Shown in pieces: positions 11,301-21,261 of a stretch of 63,988 nucleotides of DNA; within the stretch, counting starts at the first letter, position 1, and the number at the start of each line of letters is the position of its first letter. Source of the stretch: Flavobacterium sp. (GTDB lineage Bacteria; Bacteroidota; Bacteroidia; Chitinophagales; Chitinophagaceae); assembly GCA_030053925.1 (NCBI GenBank), contig JASGCX010000010.1, positions 5,292 through 69,279 on the forward strand, in the 5' to 3' direction. The position numbers and the translations under genes were made by a program. Under the pieces are notes generated by a model. That model saw only the letters and a list, made by a program, of their open reading frames with translations. It did no database searches and was not told the origin of the DNA.

Positions 11301-11539
11301 CCAATGCAATTGTATTTGGTAATGCTAATAGCGAGAAGAGTGAAATTACTACCGTTCGTAAAGCCAATGAAAAACGCTTATTCTTATCACTTGAGCAATT
11401 ACACGTGTTACCAAATGTAACTTATATGGCTAAAGTGCGAAACATTGAAGAAGAAGAAGGTGAACATCGTGGAGGAGCGCATGGTGGCGAAGAGCAGAAA
11501 GAAGGTGCGAAAGCCGAACATGCTGGTCACGCAGAATAA
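8351..11539 (+). CDS. actB: Alternative complex III iron-sulfur/molybdopterin-like subunit ActB
   Basis: TAT-like leader RRDFLKYLGFSTAAAAIAASC; Fe-S motifs CNGCGACVVAC, CQHCDNAPCENVCP, CIGTRYCANNCPY. Confidence 0.92.
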   Translation: MSKKHWQSFGELNNSDAYKQSVKDEFREDLPMEAADNGFLEGKTPRRDFLKYLGFSTAAAAIAASCEMPVKKAIPFANKPEDIVPGIANYYATTYVQDGDAVSVVAKVRDGRPIKIEGNDLSPLTNGGTSARVQASVLDLYDTARLRFPSIDGTEVKLEAIDKAVAADLASVGNVVVLTSTVVSPSSKDVVAQFLAKHPGSKHVTFDAVSYSGILQANEATYGKKTIPSYRFDKAKTIVSIGADFLGTWLSPIEFAKQYAVGKRLDEKQLEMSKHFHFETVASLTGSNADERILHRPSETGAVVAALLAAVNGEAVSGVDDKLKKGVEKVAKALVATKGASLVVAGSNDVNVQILVNAINEALQANGTTIDWSATYNTREGIDADMVTLVADMKAGTVGALIIYGANPAYAWFNSKEFVEALKKVKVTVSFNTKADETTQLCKYVIPDHNYLESWGDAEIKTGYYSFLQPTIYPLFKTRQWQDSLLKWSGATTDYLAFLKSFWSAKVGGETGWDKVLQDGVINPAPAVITTASFNAAAVAGASAAISSYKKSDKIELVLYQKVAIGEGQGAANPWLQELPDPVSKATWDNYLIISPAMAIKLLNIDLINPKNAGQADSYEVQPPKHVVEITAANGVKVSLPTLIIPGTHPSTVGIAVGYGRTEKLGKGVLADEGGKGMGANAFPFASLVNGTVAYSVADVTLKDTGDLYKVAITQTHNVYNTPQGNRTEVMKELTLAEFKHNPNEILEERDKELKPYGGIANFEKEGTIYPTFDKPGIKWGMSVDLNTCNGCGACVVACNAENNIPVVGKIQVAKAHEMHWLRIDRYYTGDPENPKVVFQPLMCQHCDNAPCENVCPVAATNHSSEGLNQMTYNRCIGTRYCANNCPYKVRRFNWLDYTGADSFGDNQQPLIDEGSLNEVVLDMNDDLTRMVLNPDVTVRARGVIEKCSFCVQRLQASKLTAKKDSRPLEDKDLKVACQQACPTNAIVFGNANSEKSEITTVRKANEKRLFLSLEQLHVLPNVTYMAKVRNIEEEEGEHRGGAHGGEEQKEGAKAEHAGHAE

Positions 11540-11676
11540 ATAAATGGTGGGCAAAGCACAATAAAGTATCTAACAGATGCAGTGTGCGACGCAACCGCAG
11601 ATACATAGTAGTAAAAAAGCTGGTTACATAAATATTCCTAAGAGTAATATCGAAGGTTAATAATAACAAGAGACAG

Positions 11677-13116
11677 ATGCATTTAAAGTACGAATCACAA
11701 TTAAGGGAACCGTTAGTAACGGGCAACAAAAATTACCATCAGGTAACTGAAGATATTTTAGCCCCTATTGAAGGCAAGCCAACAAAACTTTGGTACGTGG
11801 GTTTTTACATTGCCGTTGCGTTGTTGCTATTTGGAGTGTATAGCGTTTACAGAGAGGTAACTTACGGTATTGGTCAGTGGAATTTGAATAAAACCATTGG
11901 TTGGGGTTGGGATATTACCAACTTTGTATGGTGGGTAGGTATTGGGCACGCCGGTACTTTAATTTCTGCCATTTTATTATTATTTAGACAAGGTTGGAGA
12001 ACTGGTGTAAACCGTGCTGCAGAGGCAATGACAATTTTTGCCGTAATGTGCGCTGGTCAATTTCCAATCTTCCACATGGGGCGTGTATGGATGGCTTTCT
12101 TTGTATTGCCTTACCCTAATAGCCGTGGTCCTTTATGGGTGAACTTTAACTCACCATTACTGTGGGACGTATTTGCCATTTCTACTTACTTCACTGTGTC
12201 ATTATTATTTTGGTACAGTGGTTTAATTCCTGACTTTGCTACTGTACGTGATAGAGCTAAAACTAAATTGCGTAAACATTTATATGGTTTAGCTGCTTTT
12301 GGTTGGACAGGTTCTACCAAACACTGGCAACGTATAGAAAGCTTACACTTAGTTTTAGCAGGTTTATCTACACCGCTAGTATTATCAGTACACACAATTG
12401 TATCTTTTGACTTTGCTACATCAGTAATTCCTGGTTGGCATACAACAATTTTTCCTCCTTACTTTGTAGCAGGTGCGGTATTCTCTGGCTTTGCAATGGT
12501 ACAATCGTTAATGATTATCGTTCGTAAAGTATTTGGTTTGCAAGACTACATTACACTTGGCCACATAGAAGCCATGAACAAAGTAATTGTAACCACAGGT
12601 TCAATTGTGGGTGTTGCTTACCTAACTGAGTTGTTTATGGGTTGGTATAGCCAAAGCAAATACGAAGGTTACACGTTTTGGTACAGCCGTGCAAATTTGT
12701 TTAGCCCTTATGGTTGGAGTTATTGGGGTATGATGGCTTGTAACGTATTAAGCCCGCAAATTTTTTGGTTCAAAAAAATGCGAAGAAACCTATTTGTTAC
12801 CTTTTTCATGAGTATTATTGTAAACGTAGGTATGTGGTTTGAGCGTTTTGTAATTATTGTTACTTCGTTATATCGTGACTACTTACCATCATCTTGGAGC
12901 GTTTACTACAGCCCTTCAATTTGGGAAATCGGTTTCTATTTAGGAACTTTTGGTCTATTCTTCACATGTTTCTTCTTATTTGCTAAATACTTCCCCGTAA
13001 TTGCAGTAGCTGAGATTAAATATGTATTGAAAACAACTGGTAATAACTACAAAGTTGATATGACCGAAGTAGAATCTAAGAAATTGGATGAGTTTGTGCA
13101 TGAGTACGCACACTAG
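11677..13116 (+). CDS. actC: NrfD-family membrane subunit ActC
   Basis: Polytopic protein with GIGHAGTLISAILLLFRQ and HTIVSFDFATSVIPGWHTTIFPPYFVAGA. Confidence 0.9.
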   Translation: MHLKYESQLREPLVTGNKNYHQVTEDILAPIEGKPTKLWYVGFYIAVALLLFGVYSVYREVTYGIGQWNLNKTIGWGWDITNFVWWVGIGHAGTLISAILLLFRQGWRTGVNRAAEAMTIFAVMCAGQFPIFHMGRVWMAFFVLPYPNSRGPLWVNFNSPLLWDVFAISTYFTVSLLFWYSGLIPDFATVRDRAKTKLRKHLYGLAAFGWTGSTKHWQRIESLHLVLAGLSTPLVLSVHTIVSFDFATSVIPGWHTTIFPPYFVAGAVFSGFAMVQSLMIIVRKVFGLQDYITLGHIEAMNKVIVTTGSIVGVAYLTELFMGWYSQSKYEGYTFWYSRANLFSPYGWSYWGMMACNVLSPQIFWFKKMRRNLFVTFFMSIIVNVGMWFERFVIIVTSLYRDYLPSSWSVYYSPSIWEIGFYLGTFGLFFTCFFLFAKYFPVIAVAEIKYVLKTTGNNYKVDMTEVESKKLDEFVHEYAH

Positions 13117-13199
13117 TTGATGAGAAAAAAGTAGCGTGAATTTATAACAATGTTTCACTGTAGTTTAGCGACTATAGTCTATAGATATAAAAATTAACT

Positions 13200-13790
13200 A
13201 TGGCAAAGAAGAAATTTGTGATTGGCTGTTTTGATAACGAAGATGTATTATTTCCTGCGATAAAGAAAGTTCGTACTGCTGGTTATAAAATACAAGACGT
13301 TTATACGCCATTTCCTGTACATGGTTTAGACCACGCATTGGGGATGAGAGAAACAAGCCTACACACTGCTGGTTTTATTTATGGCGTTGCAGGTACTGCT
13401 ACTGCTATTAGCTGTATGAGTTGGATTTTTACAAAAGATTGGCCTTTAAATATTGGTGGTAAACCAAATTTTGCTTTGCCAGCTTGGATACCAATTATGT
13501 TTGAGCTAACGGTACTTTTTGCTGCTGTGGGTATGGTGTTAACGTTCTGCTATTTATGTCAACTTGCGCCTGGTGTAAAAAAGCATCATTTTCATGCAAG
13601 AGCTTCCGATGACACTTTTGTAATGGTAATTGAATGTACAGATAAAACTAACATTGATGATTTGCAAGCATTTTTATCGAACGCAGGTGCACTAGAAACT
13701 AATTTACAAATTGCTGAAGAAGGCTGGTGGTTTGGTAGATATGATAAAGATGAAATGCCTTTTGAATCAACTCAAATTGTTGCTGCTTAA
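13200..13790 (+). CDS. actD: ActD (DUF3341) membrane protein
   Basis: DVYTPFPVHGLDHALGMRETSL motif and operon position. Confidence 0.88.
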   Translation: MAKKKFVIGCFDNEDVLFPAIKKVRTAGYKIQDVYTPFPVHGLDHALGMRETSLHTAGFIYGVAGTATAISCMSWIFTKDWPLNIGGKPNFALPAWIPIMFELTVLFAAVGMVLTFCYLCQLAPGVKKHHFHARASDDTFVMVIECTDKTNIDDLQAFLSNAGALETNLQIAEEGWWFGRYDKDEMPFESTQIVAA

Positions 13791-13802
13791 TTATAATACA
13801 AA

Positions 13803-14438
13803 ATGAAGAAATTATCAATCATAGCTATTTTGAGTGCAGGTGCAGTTATTGTTAGCTGTAGCGATGTGAAACGTAAGCCAGGTAGTATTTACATGCCCGA
13901 TATGGCTAACAGCGTTGCTTACGAATCGTATGCTGACCATAGCAACTTGGCTGAAAAAGGTATTAATTATAACAATAGACCTGTTGAAGGTACTATTGCC
14001 CGTGGTGAAGAAATGCCTTTTCACCTTGCTAAAGATGTAGCAGGCGACACAACTAATTACTTTGCTTCAAGAGCTGTTAAAAATCCAATTGACAGTTTAA
14101 GCGACAAGCAAATGGTAGAAGCCGAGAGATTATACCTTATTAACTGTGGTATTTGTCATGGAACTAAATTAGACGGTAATGGCCCTTTATGGAAAGGCGG
14201 CGATGGCCCTTATCCTGCTGCACCCGCTAATTTAATTGGTAAAGATCAATACTTGAACATGCCCGATGGTCAGATGTTTTATTCGGTAGCCTACGGTAAA
14301 AATTTGATGGGTAGTTATGCTTCTCAACTAAGCAGAACAGAACGTTGGATGGTGATTAAGTATATTAAGAGCAAACAAGCTACAGCAAATGCTACAGCAG
14401 CACCAGCACCAGCAACAGATACAACTGCTGCAAAATAA
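13803..14438 (+). CDS. actE: Monoheme cytochrome c lipoprotein ActE
   Basis: Lipobox-like VIVSCSD, CGICHG heme motif, operon position. Confidence 0.88.
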   Translation: MKKLSIIAILSAGAVIVSCSDVKRKPGSIYMPDMANSVAYESYADHSNLAEKGINYNNRPVEGTIARGEEMPFHLAKDVAGDTTNYFASRAVKNPIDSLSDKQMVEAERLYLINCGICHGTKLDGNGPLWKGGDGPYPAAPANLIGKDQYLNMPDGQMFYSVAYGKNLMGSYASQLSRTERWMVIKYIKSKQATANATAAPAPATDTTAAK

Positions 14439-14489
14439 ATTTTAAAAATAGAGATCCAACATATTAGACGGACATTCAAAACATAAACA

Positions 14490-15716
14490 ATGGCATCTAT
14501 AAAAGAACAATTTGAAATTCCTTCCAAACTTAAAACATGGTCAATGGCCTTAATAGGCATTGGTTTGGTGGCATTGATAATAGGCTTTATTACAAAAGGC
14601 AACGGTACCGAAGAAGAGCAAGTAGAATTTATAGGTACAATTATGTACAATACTATATTTTGGACGTTGGTATGTAATGCCGCTATGTTCTTTATTTGTG
14701 TATGTACATTAGCCATGGGTGGTTGGTATCAGGCTTTTAGAAGAATACCTGAAGCCATTTCAACACTTGTTCCATTATTTGGTGGTATTACACTTGTTGT
14801 TTTGTTGTATGTGGGCTTTTCTCACAATCACCATATTTACCATTGGTTAAATACTAAAGCTGTAGCTGAAGATTCTATTTTAAAAGGTAAAGTTGGCTTC
14901 TTGAATATTAAATTCTTCACTATTTGGACCGTTTTAGCAATTGGTTTGTGGTCTTTATTAGGTTGGAGAATGCGTTTATTGAGTAATGAAGCCGATAAAG
15001 GCGCATTTGATGCAGATTCTGCCGCATCTTATATTTGGAGAAATACAGTTAGAGCAGCCTTATTTATTGTTTGGTTTGCCTTAACCGTTGGTTCTACAAT
15101 TCCTTGGTTGTGGATGATGAGTATAGACGCACATTGGTACAGCACTATGTATAGCTGGTACACATTCGCTAGTTCGTGGGTAAGTGGTTTAAGCTTAATT
15201 GCGCTTTGGATTATCTACATGAAAAACAAGGGTTACATGGAGTACGTAAGTCAAGAGCATTTACACGATATGGGTAAATTTATGTTTGCCTTCTCTATCT
15301 TTTGGACTTATTTATGGTTTTCGCAGTACATGTTAATTTGGTATTCAAACCAACCCGAAGAAACTATTTATTTCAAACACAGAGTACAAGGTGCTTACAA
15401 GCCAATTTTCTTCTTAAATCTTATCATAAACTTCTTATGCCCTGTGCTAATTTTGATGAAGAAATCTGCCAAGAGAAATTACACACTAGTAACTTTTATG
15501 GCGGTTTTAATCATCTTTGGTCACTGGATAGATTTTTATCAAATGATAATGGGCAGCTTACGCAAAGAACATGCTGCTTTAAGTTGGTTAGATTTTGGCG
15601 TGTTGGCATTATTTGTAGGGTTAATGATTCGCTTTACAGCAAAAGCATTGGCTAGCAAACCACTAGTTGCGAAATATCACCCTTTCCTAAAAGAAAGTAT
15701 TGTACACCATACATAA
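14490..15716 (+). CDS. actF: ActF, quinol:cytochrome c oxidoreductase membrane subunit
   Basis: Polytopic ORF with IPWLWMMSIDAHWYSTMYSWYTFASSWVSG; operon position. Confidence 0.88.
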   Translation: MASIKEQFEIPSKLKTWSMALIGIGLVALIIGFITKGNGTEEEQVEFIGTIMYNTIFWTLVCNAAMFFICVCTLAMGGWYQAFRRIPEAISTLVPLFGGITLVVLLYVGFSHNHHIYHWLNTKAVAEDSILKGKVGFLNIKFFTIWTVLAIGLWSLLGWRMRLLSNEADKGAFDADSAASYIWRNTVRAALFIVWFALTVGSTIPWLWMMSIDAHWYSTMYSWYTFASSWVSGLSLIALWIIYMKNKGYMEYVSQEHLHDMGKFMFAFSIFWTYLWFSQYMLIWYSNQPEETIYFKHRVQGAYKPIFFLNLIINFLCPVLILMKKSAKRNYTLVTFMAVLIIFGHWIDFYQMIMGSLRKEHAALSWLDFGVLALFVGLMIRFTAKALASKPLVAKYHPFLKESIVHHT

Positions 15717-15788
15717 ATTTAGCTTGTTGCACAGCAACATTATTTAATTGAAATTGTTTTAATAGTTATAGAAAATATTGGTAGCGTT

Positions 15789-16856
15789 ATGACACTTTAT
15801 TTAACCATCGCCGTTATAGTTTTAGTTTTTGTTGTTGTTTTTCAAATAGCAAAAGCTAGTGAGTATGTATCTGTATTGAAGGGCGAGGAAACAAGCCGTA
15901 AAGAGAACAATAAGATAAATGGCTTTTTAATGGCCGCTTTTTTAGTGCTTGGTTTAATTGGTGTTTGGTATTGTAATCACTTGTTTTTTCACAAAACATT
16001 ATTCGCTTACGAAGCAGCAAGTGAACAAGGCGAGAAATATGATAGTATGCTTTGGCTTACTATTTATGTTACAGGTTCTGTATTTATTGCTACGCAAATT
16101 CTATTATTTTGGTTTTCTTATAAATACCAAGAGAACGAAAATAGAAAAGTATTTTATTTTCCTCACAACACCAATTTAGAGTTATTATGGACTGTTGTTC
16201 CTGCAATTGTGTTAACAGTGTTGGTAGTTATTGGCTTGCGTAACTGGTTTTCTTTCACTGGCGAAGCCCCAAAAGAGGCCCAAGTTGTTGAGGTTACTGG
16301 TAAGCAATTTGGTTGGGTTTTTCGCTATCCAGGAAAAGACGGTCAACTAGGTAAAAAATACTATAAAAATATTGATGCATCTACTAATGAGCTAGGTTTA
16401 GTTTGGGATGATAAATTGGCACAAGACGATATTGTAAGCACACAAGCTTTATATGTTGTAAAAGGCAAACCAGTGAAATTAGTAATTGGTAGTAGAGATG
16501 TCATTCATGATGTGGGCTTAACACAGTTTCGTATGAAAATGGATGCTGTACCTGGTATTCCTACAACAATGTGGTTTACACCTAAGTTCACTACCAAAGA
16601 AATGAAAGACATTTCTGGTAATCCAAATTTTGTGTATGAAATAAGCTGCGATCAAATGTGTGGTAATGGCCACTACTCTATGAGAGGTATTATAGAAGTG
16701 GTTACACAAGCTGAATATGATGCTTGGTTAGCCAAACAAAAGCCTCAGTATTACACGGCTTTCCCCGATAAAGAACAGGGTGTTGCAAAGCCAGTAACTG
16801 ACACTGTTAAACCTCAAATTACAAAAGCACCTGTGCCTATTGCACAAAAGGCCTAG
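15789..16856 (+). CDS. coxB: Cytochrome c oxidase subunit II
   Basis: CuA region CDQMCGNGHYSMRG; ELLWTVVPAIVLTVLVVIG. Confidence 0.92.
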   Translation: MTLYLTIAVIVLVFVVVFQIAKASEYVSVLKGEETSRKENNKINGFLMAAFLVLGLIGVWYCNHLFFHKTLFAYEAASEQGEKYDSMLWLTIYVTGSVFIATQILLFWFSYKYQENENRKVFYFPHNTNLELLWTVVPAIVLTVLVVIGLRNWFSFTGEAPKEAQVVEVTGKQFGWVFRYPGKDGQLGKKYYKNIDASTNELGLVWDDKLAQDDIVSTQALYVVKGKPVKLVIGSRDVIHDVGLTQFRMKMDAVPGIPTTMWFTPKFTTKEMKDISGNPNFVYEISCDQMCGNGHYSMRGIIEVVTQAEYDAWLAKQKPQYYTAFPDKEQGVAKPVTDTVKPQITKAPVPIAQKA

Positions 16857-16897
16857 AAAAATTTAATCAAAAAATTTCGATTTCTAAAGATAGTTAT

Positions 16898-18718
16898 ATG
16901 AGTACTGAAGCGATTTTACATTCACATTCTAACGTTGCTGTAAGCCACGATGCCCACGGCGAACACCACGAACATCACCACCACCACGAAACTTTTATTT
17001 CTAAGTACGTGTTTAGCATGGATCATAAAATGATTGCTAAACAATTCTTAATTACAGGTATGGTTTGGGCTGTACTTGGTGGTTTAATGAGTGTATTGTT
17101 TCGTTTGCAATTAGGTTATCCCGATAGTACTTTTCCATTTTTAGAAGATATTTTAGGTAAATGGGCTAAAGGTGGTAGAATTTCTCCAGAAGCCTATTAC
17201 GCATTGGTAACTACACACGGTACAGTATTGGTATTTTTTGTATTAACTGCTGGCTTGAGTGGCACTTTTGCTAACTTCTTAATTCCGTTACAAATTGGCG
17301 CAAGAGACATGGCATCTCCATTTATGAACATGCTGAGTTACTGGTTTTTCTTTGCTGCTAGTATTGTAATGCTATCATCTTTATTCATCGAAACTGGTCC
17401 TTTTAGTGGTGGTTGGACGGCTTACCCACCTCTATCTGCTTTAGGTTCTGCATCACCTGGTTCTAAAACTGGTATGGACTTATGGTTGATAAGTATGGCA
17501 CTATTTGTAGTTTCATCTTTGTTAGGTGGTCTTAACTACATTACTACTGTTTTAAACATGCGAACAAAAGGCATGAGTATGACTCGCTTACCATTGACTA
17601 TTTGGGCATTATTCTTCACTGCCGTATTAGGTGTATTATCTTTCCCTGTATTATTCTCTGGTTTTATTTTATTGATATTCGATAGAAATTTTGGTACTAG
17701 TTTTTACTTGAGCGACATTTATGTAAATGGTGTTGGTGCATTACCAAATGAAGGAGGTAGCGCAATTTTGTACCAACACTTATTCTGGTTCTTAGGTCAT
17801 CCAGAGGTTTACATCATCTTATTACCTGCAATGGGTATGGTATCAGAAATTTTATCTGTCAACTCACGTAAACCAATTTTTGGTTACATGGCTATGGTTG
17901 GTTCATTGTTCGCAATTGCAATATTGGCCTTCTTAGTATGGGCCCACCACATGTTTGTTACAGGTTTAAATCCATTCTTAGGTTCAATATTTGTATTGCT
18001 AACACTACTAATTGCTGTACCATCTGCTATTAAAGTGTTTAACTGGTTAACAACTTTGTGGCGTGGAAACATACGTTTTACACCTGCTATGTTGTTTGCT
18101 ATCGGTTTTGTTAGCTTATTTATTTCTGGTGGTTTAACTGGTATTTGGTTAGGTAATTCAGCATTAGATATTCACTTGCATGATACCTATTTTGTGATTG
18201 CACACTTTCACATTGTAATGGGCGTAGCTAGTATGTTTGGCATGTTTGCTGGTATCTACCATTGGTATCCAAAAATGTATGGTCGTTTTATGAACAATTC
18301 ATTGGGCTATATTCACTTTTGGGTTACAATTGCTGGTGCCTATTTAATATTTTGGCCAATGCACTACGAAGGTTTAGCTGGTATGCCACGTAGATATTAT
18401 GACTATAGCATTTGGGAAAGTTTTAAACAATTTGCAGAGTTAAATAGATTTATAAGTACTGTAGCAATGATTGTATTTGCTACGCAATTATTGTTCTTAT
18501 TAAACTTCTTCTATTCTATATTTAAAGGCAGAAAAGTAATTAATCAAAATCCTTGGGGTTCTAATAGTTTAGAATGGACAGCCCCAATTAATCCTGGTCA
18601 TGGCAACTGGCCTGGTGAAATTCCCGAAGTGCACCGCTGGGCTTATGACTATGGTAAAGATGGTAAAGATTTCATTCCTCAAACAGTGCCTGTTGGTGCC
18701 GACGAAAGTCACCATTAA
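16898..18718 (+). CDS. coxA: Cytochrome c oxidase subunit I
   Basis: HLFWFLGHPEVYIILLPAMGM, WAHHMFVTG, HDTYFVIAHFHIVMG; His-rich N-terminus. Confidence 0.95.
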   Translation: MSTEAILHSHSNVAVSHDAHGEHHEHHHHHETFISKYVFSMDHKMIAKQFLITGMVWAVLGGLMSVLFRLQLGYPDSTFPFLEDILGKWAKGGRISPEAYYALVTTHGTVLVFFVLTAGLSGTFANFLIPLQIGARDMASPFMNMLSYWFFFAASIVMLSSLFIETGPFSGGWTAYPPLSALGSASPGSKTGMDLWLISMALFVVSSLLGGLNYITTVLNMRTKGMSMTRLPLTIWALFFTAVLGVLSFPVLFSGFILLIFDRNFGTSFYLSDIYVNGVGALPNEGGSAILYQHLFWFLGHPEVYIILLPAMGMVSEILSVNSRKPIFGYMAMVGSLFAIAILAFLVWAHHMFVTGLNPFLGSIFVLLTLLIAVPSAIKVFNWLTTLWRGNIRFTPAMLFAIGFVSLFISGGLTGIWLGNSALDIHLHDTYFVIAHFHIVMGVASMFGMFAGIYHWYPKMYGRFMNNSLGYIHFWVTIAGAYLIFWPMHYEGLAGMPRRYYDYSIWESFKQFAELNRFISTVAMIVFATQLLFLLNFFYSIFKGRKVINQNPWGSNSLEWTAPINPGHGNWPGEIPEVHRWAYDYGKDGKDFIPQTVPVGADESHH

Positions 18719-18756
18719 TTATTACAAACTCACAAGCGTATTTACATAAGTTGATT

Positions 18757-18791
18757 ACAGTAATGCCCTGACATTCTCGGGGCATTACTGT
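18757..18791 (+). terminator. Strong hairpin between coxA and cyoE
   Basis: Perfect 12-bp inverted repeat ACAGTAATGCCC ... GGGCATTACTGT, 11-nt loop; no long T tract. Confidence 0.65.
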
Positions 18792-18870
18792 TAAGAGTGA
18801 TTAAGAATTGATTAGCCTCATTGGTAACTATAACTAAGCTACTTTTGTAGGTCTTTCAACAGCATTTATA

Positions 18871-19782
18871 ATGGATAATCCTGTACCGCATACACCATCT
18901 ACTTCTTTTACTTTAGCTTCAAAAGTGAAAGATTATTTTTTATTGATAAAGTTTACGCTCAGTTTTACTGTAGTGTTTTCTTGTGTTGTATGTTTTCTGT
19001 TGGCACCAAAAAATGGGTACGATTGGTGGATGATTACCGTAATTTTTGTTGCAGGTATGTTGGTTACCGGTAGCGCCAATGCTATTAACCAAGCAGTAGA
19101 AAAAGATACAGATGCCATGATGAAAAGAACAAGCACACGACCTGTGGCTAGTGGAAGAATGTTGCAAAATGAGGCTTATACATTTGCATTAATTGCAGGT
19201 GCGTTAGGTGTAGCCATGATGTGGTATTTCTTTAACTTCTCATCGGCGTTATTATCTGCATTTAGTTTGTTTTTGTACGCATTTATTTATACGCCTTTAA
19301 AAAAAATTAATTCAATAGCGGTATTGGTAGGTGCTTTTCCTGGTGCTTTGCCTTGTTTAATTGGATGGGTTGCCGGATTTTATAATCAACCAATAGCTTG
19401 GACCGGCGGATTGATTTTGTTTGCTATTCAATTTTTATGGCAATTTCCTCATTTTTGGGCAATTGCATGGGTAGCACACCAAGATTATAGTAAAGCAGGG
19501 TTTAAATTATTACCTGCGGATAAAGGACCTACAAAATTTACTGCTGTACAAGCAATTATGTATAGTGTACTAATGATTCCTGTGGGTATATTGCCTAAAG
19601 TATTTGGAATAACTGGTAATGTAAGCTTATGGATTGTGCTAGCTTGTAACCTTTTTATGGTAGTACAAAGTGTAAGATTGTATAAAGAAATGGATGTAAA
19701 AGCTGCAAGAAGAGTGATGTTTAGCAGTTATATTTATCTGCCAATTGTATTATTAGCTTTGCTGGCAGATAAAATTTTGTAA
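18871..19782 (+). CDS. cyoE: Protoheme IX farnesyltransferase (heme O synthase)
   Basis: NAINQAVEKDTDAMMKRTSTRPVASGRM and HFWAIAWVAHQDYSKAGFKLLP. Confidence 0.92.
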   Translation: MDNPVPHTPSTSFTLASKVKDYFLLIKFTLSFTVVFSCVVCFLLAPKNGYDWWMITVIFVAGMLVTGSANAINQAVEKDTDAMMKRTSTRPVASGRMLQNEAYTFALIAGALGVAMMWYFFNFSSALLSAFSLFLYAFIYTPLKKINSIAVLVGAFPGALPCLIGWVAGFYNQPIAWTGGLILFAIQFLWQFPHFWAIAWVAHQDYSKAGFKLLPADKGPTKFTAVQAIMYSVLMIPVGILPKVFGITGNVSLWIVLACNLFMVVQSVRLYKEMDVKAARRVMFSSYIYLPIVLLALLADKIL

Positions 19783-19886
19783 ACTAAATTTTACTTCTGT
19801 TTGTTGATGATAAGTGAGATGAAAGTTCAAGTGTGCAACACAACGAAGTAACATTGAAAAACAACAGTTGATAAAAAAATATTGTG

Positions 19887-20465
19887 ATGATGGCAACGGC
19901 AAGTTCAAATGAAATTAAGAGAATACACCCACATAAATTTACTTTGTGGGTTGCTATGGGCAGCATTGTAATGATGTTTGTTGGTTTAACGAGTGCGTAT
20001 ATTGTTAAGAAAAAGCAGGCAAACTGGCTAGAGTTTTCTCTGCCTAGTGTATTTTGGTACAGCACTATTGTAATTATTGCAAGCAGCATTACCATTCATT
20101 TGGCGTTGAAGAGTTTTAAGGCTCGTGAAATGAGGCGTTACAAATTGCTGATAACAATTACAGCATTACTCGGTATATTGTTTATGGTGTTGCAAACAAT
20201 AGGATTTTTTAGCCTAGAGGCAAGAAACATTCATCTTACGGGACCAAATAGCAATGCCGCATCTTCGTTTCTATTGGTAATTACATCTTTACACATGTTG
20301 CACGTATTGGGTGGCGTAATTGCAATATTGGTAACTTTTTTAAGGGCTTTTAACAACAAATTAAAAAACTACAGTAGTGTGCCTATTGAAGTAATTAGTA
20401 CTTACTGGCATTTTGTAGATATTTTATGGATTTATCTGTTCCTCTTTTTCAATTGGTTGAAATAA
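19887..20465 (+). CDS. Cytochrome c oxidase subunit III-like (heme-copper oxidase subunit III family)
   Basis: Five-TM ORF with LHMLHVLGGVIAI and YWHFVDILWIYLFLFF. Confidence 0.82.
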   Translation: MMATASSNEIKRIHPHKFTLWVAMGSIVMMFVGLTSAYIVKKKQANWLEFSLPSVFWYSTIVIIASSITIHLALKSFKAREMRRYKLLITITALLGILFMVLQTIGFFSLEARNIHLTGPNSNAASSFLLVITSLHMLHVLGGVIAILVTFLRAFNNKLKNYSSVPIEVISTYWHFVDILWIYLFLFFNWLK

Positions 20466-20542
20466 TTAAGAAAAAGTTGAGGTTAATTCACGTTTATTCA
20501 ACAACAGCTAATATTTTTGTAACCGAATCTTAGAACAATCTC

Positions 20543-21217
20543 ATGAGTACAACAACTGCAGCGTTACCCACAAAATTGTGGAATGGTGGTAAAAGCCCTT
20601 TTAATGTAGAGTATGGCAAATTGATGATGTGGTATTTTTTGATGAGTGATGCCTTCACTTTTGGTGCTTTCCTTATCTCTTACGGTACTATTCGTTTTTC
20701 ATCAAACGGTTGGCCAAATCCAAATGAAGTATTTCAGTCTTTTCCTGGCTTAGGTTCAGGTTTGCCACTAATGTTTGTGAGTTTAATGACTTTTATACTT
20801 ATCATTAGCTCTGTAACCATGGTATTAGCGGTTCATGCTGGTCATAACATGAATAAGAAAGGGGTGGTAACTAATTTAATTTTAACCATTATTGGCGGTG
20901 CTGCTTTCTTAAGTTGCCAAGCATGGGAATGGGCACACTTACACCATGAAGGTGCATGGTGGGGCTTAAATCCGTTTTTAAATGCAGATGGTACGCAATC
21001 TTCAACCAGTTTTACTAACTATTTCTTTACTATCACTGGTTTTCATGGTTTTCACGTATTTAGTGGTGTGGTAATTAATATTGTGATGTTAATTATGACA
21101 TTAACCGACCAATTTGAAAAACGTGGCCACTACTTAATGATTGAGAAAGCTGGTTTGTACTGGCACTTTGTAGATTTAGTTTGGGTATTTGTATTTACCT
21201 GTTTTTACTTAATCTAA
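20543..21217 (+). CDS. coxC: Cytochrome c oxidase subunit III
   Basis: FFTITGFHGFHVFSGVVINI and YWHFVDLVWVFVFTCFYL. Confidence 0.88.
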   Translation: MSTTTAALPTKLWNGGKSPFNVEYGKLMMWYFLMSDAFTFGAFLISYGTIRFSSNGWPNPNEVFQSFPGLGSGLPLMFVSLMTFILIISSVTMVLAVHAGHNMNKKGVVTNLILTIIGGAAFLSCQAWEWAHLHHEGAWWGLNPFLNADGTQSSTSFTNYFFTITGFHGFHVFSGVVINIVMLIMTLTDQFEKRGHYLMIEKAGLYWHFVDLVWVFVFTCFYLI

Positions 21218-21261
21218 ATTTCAACAACAAACTATTTTAATTAACTTATTACAATATAGCT

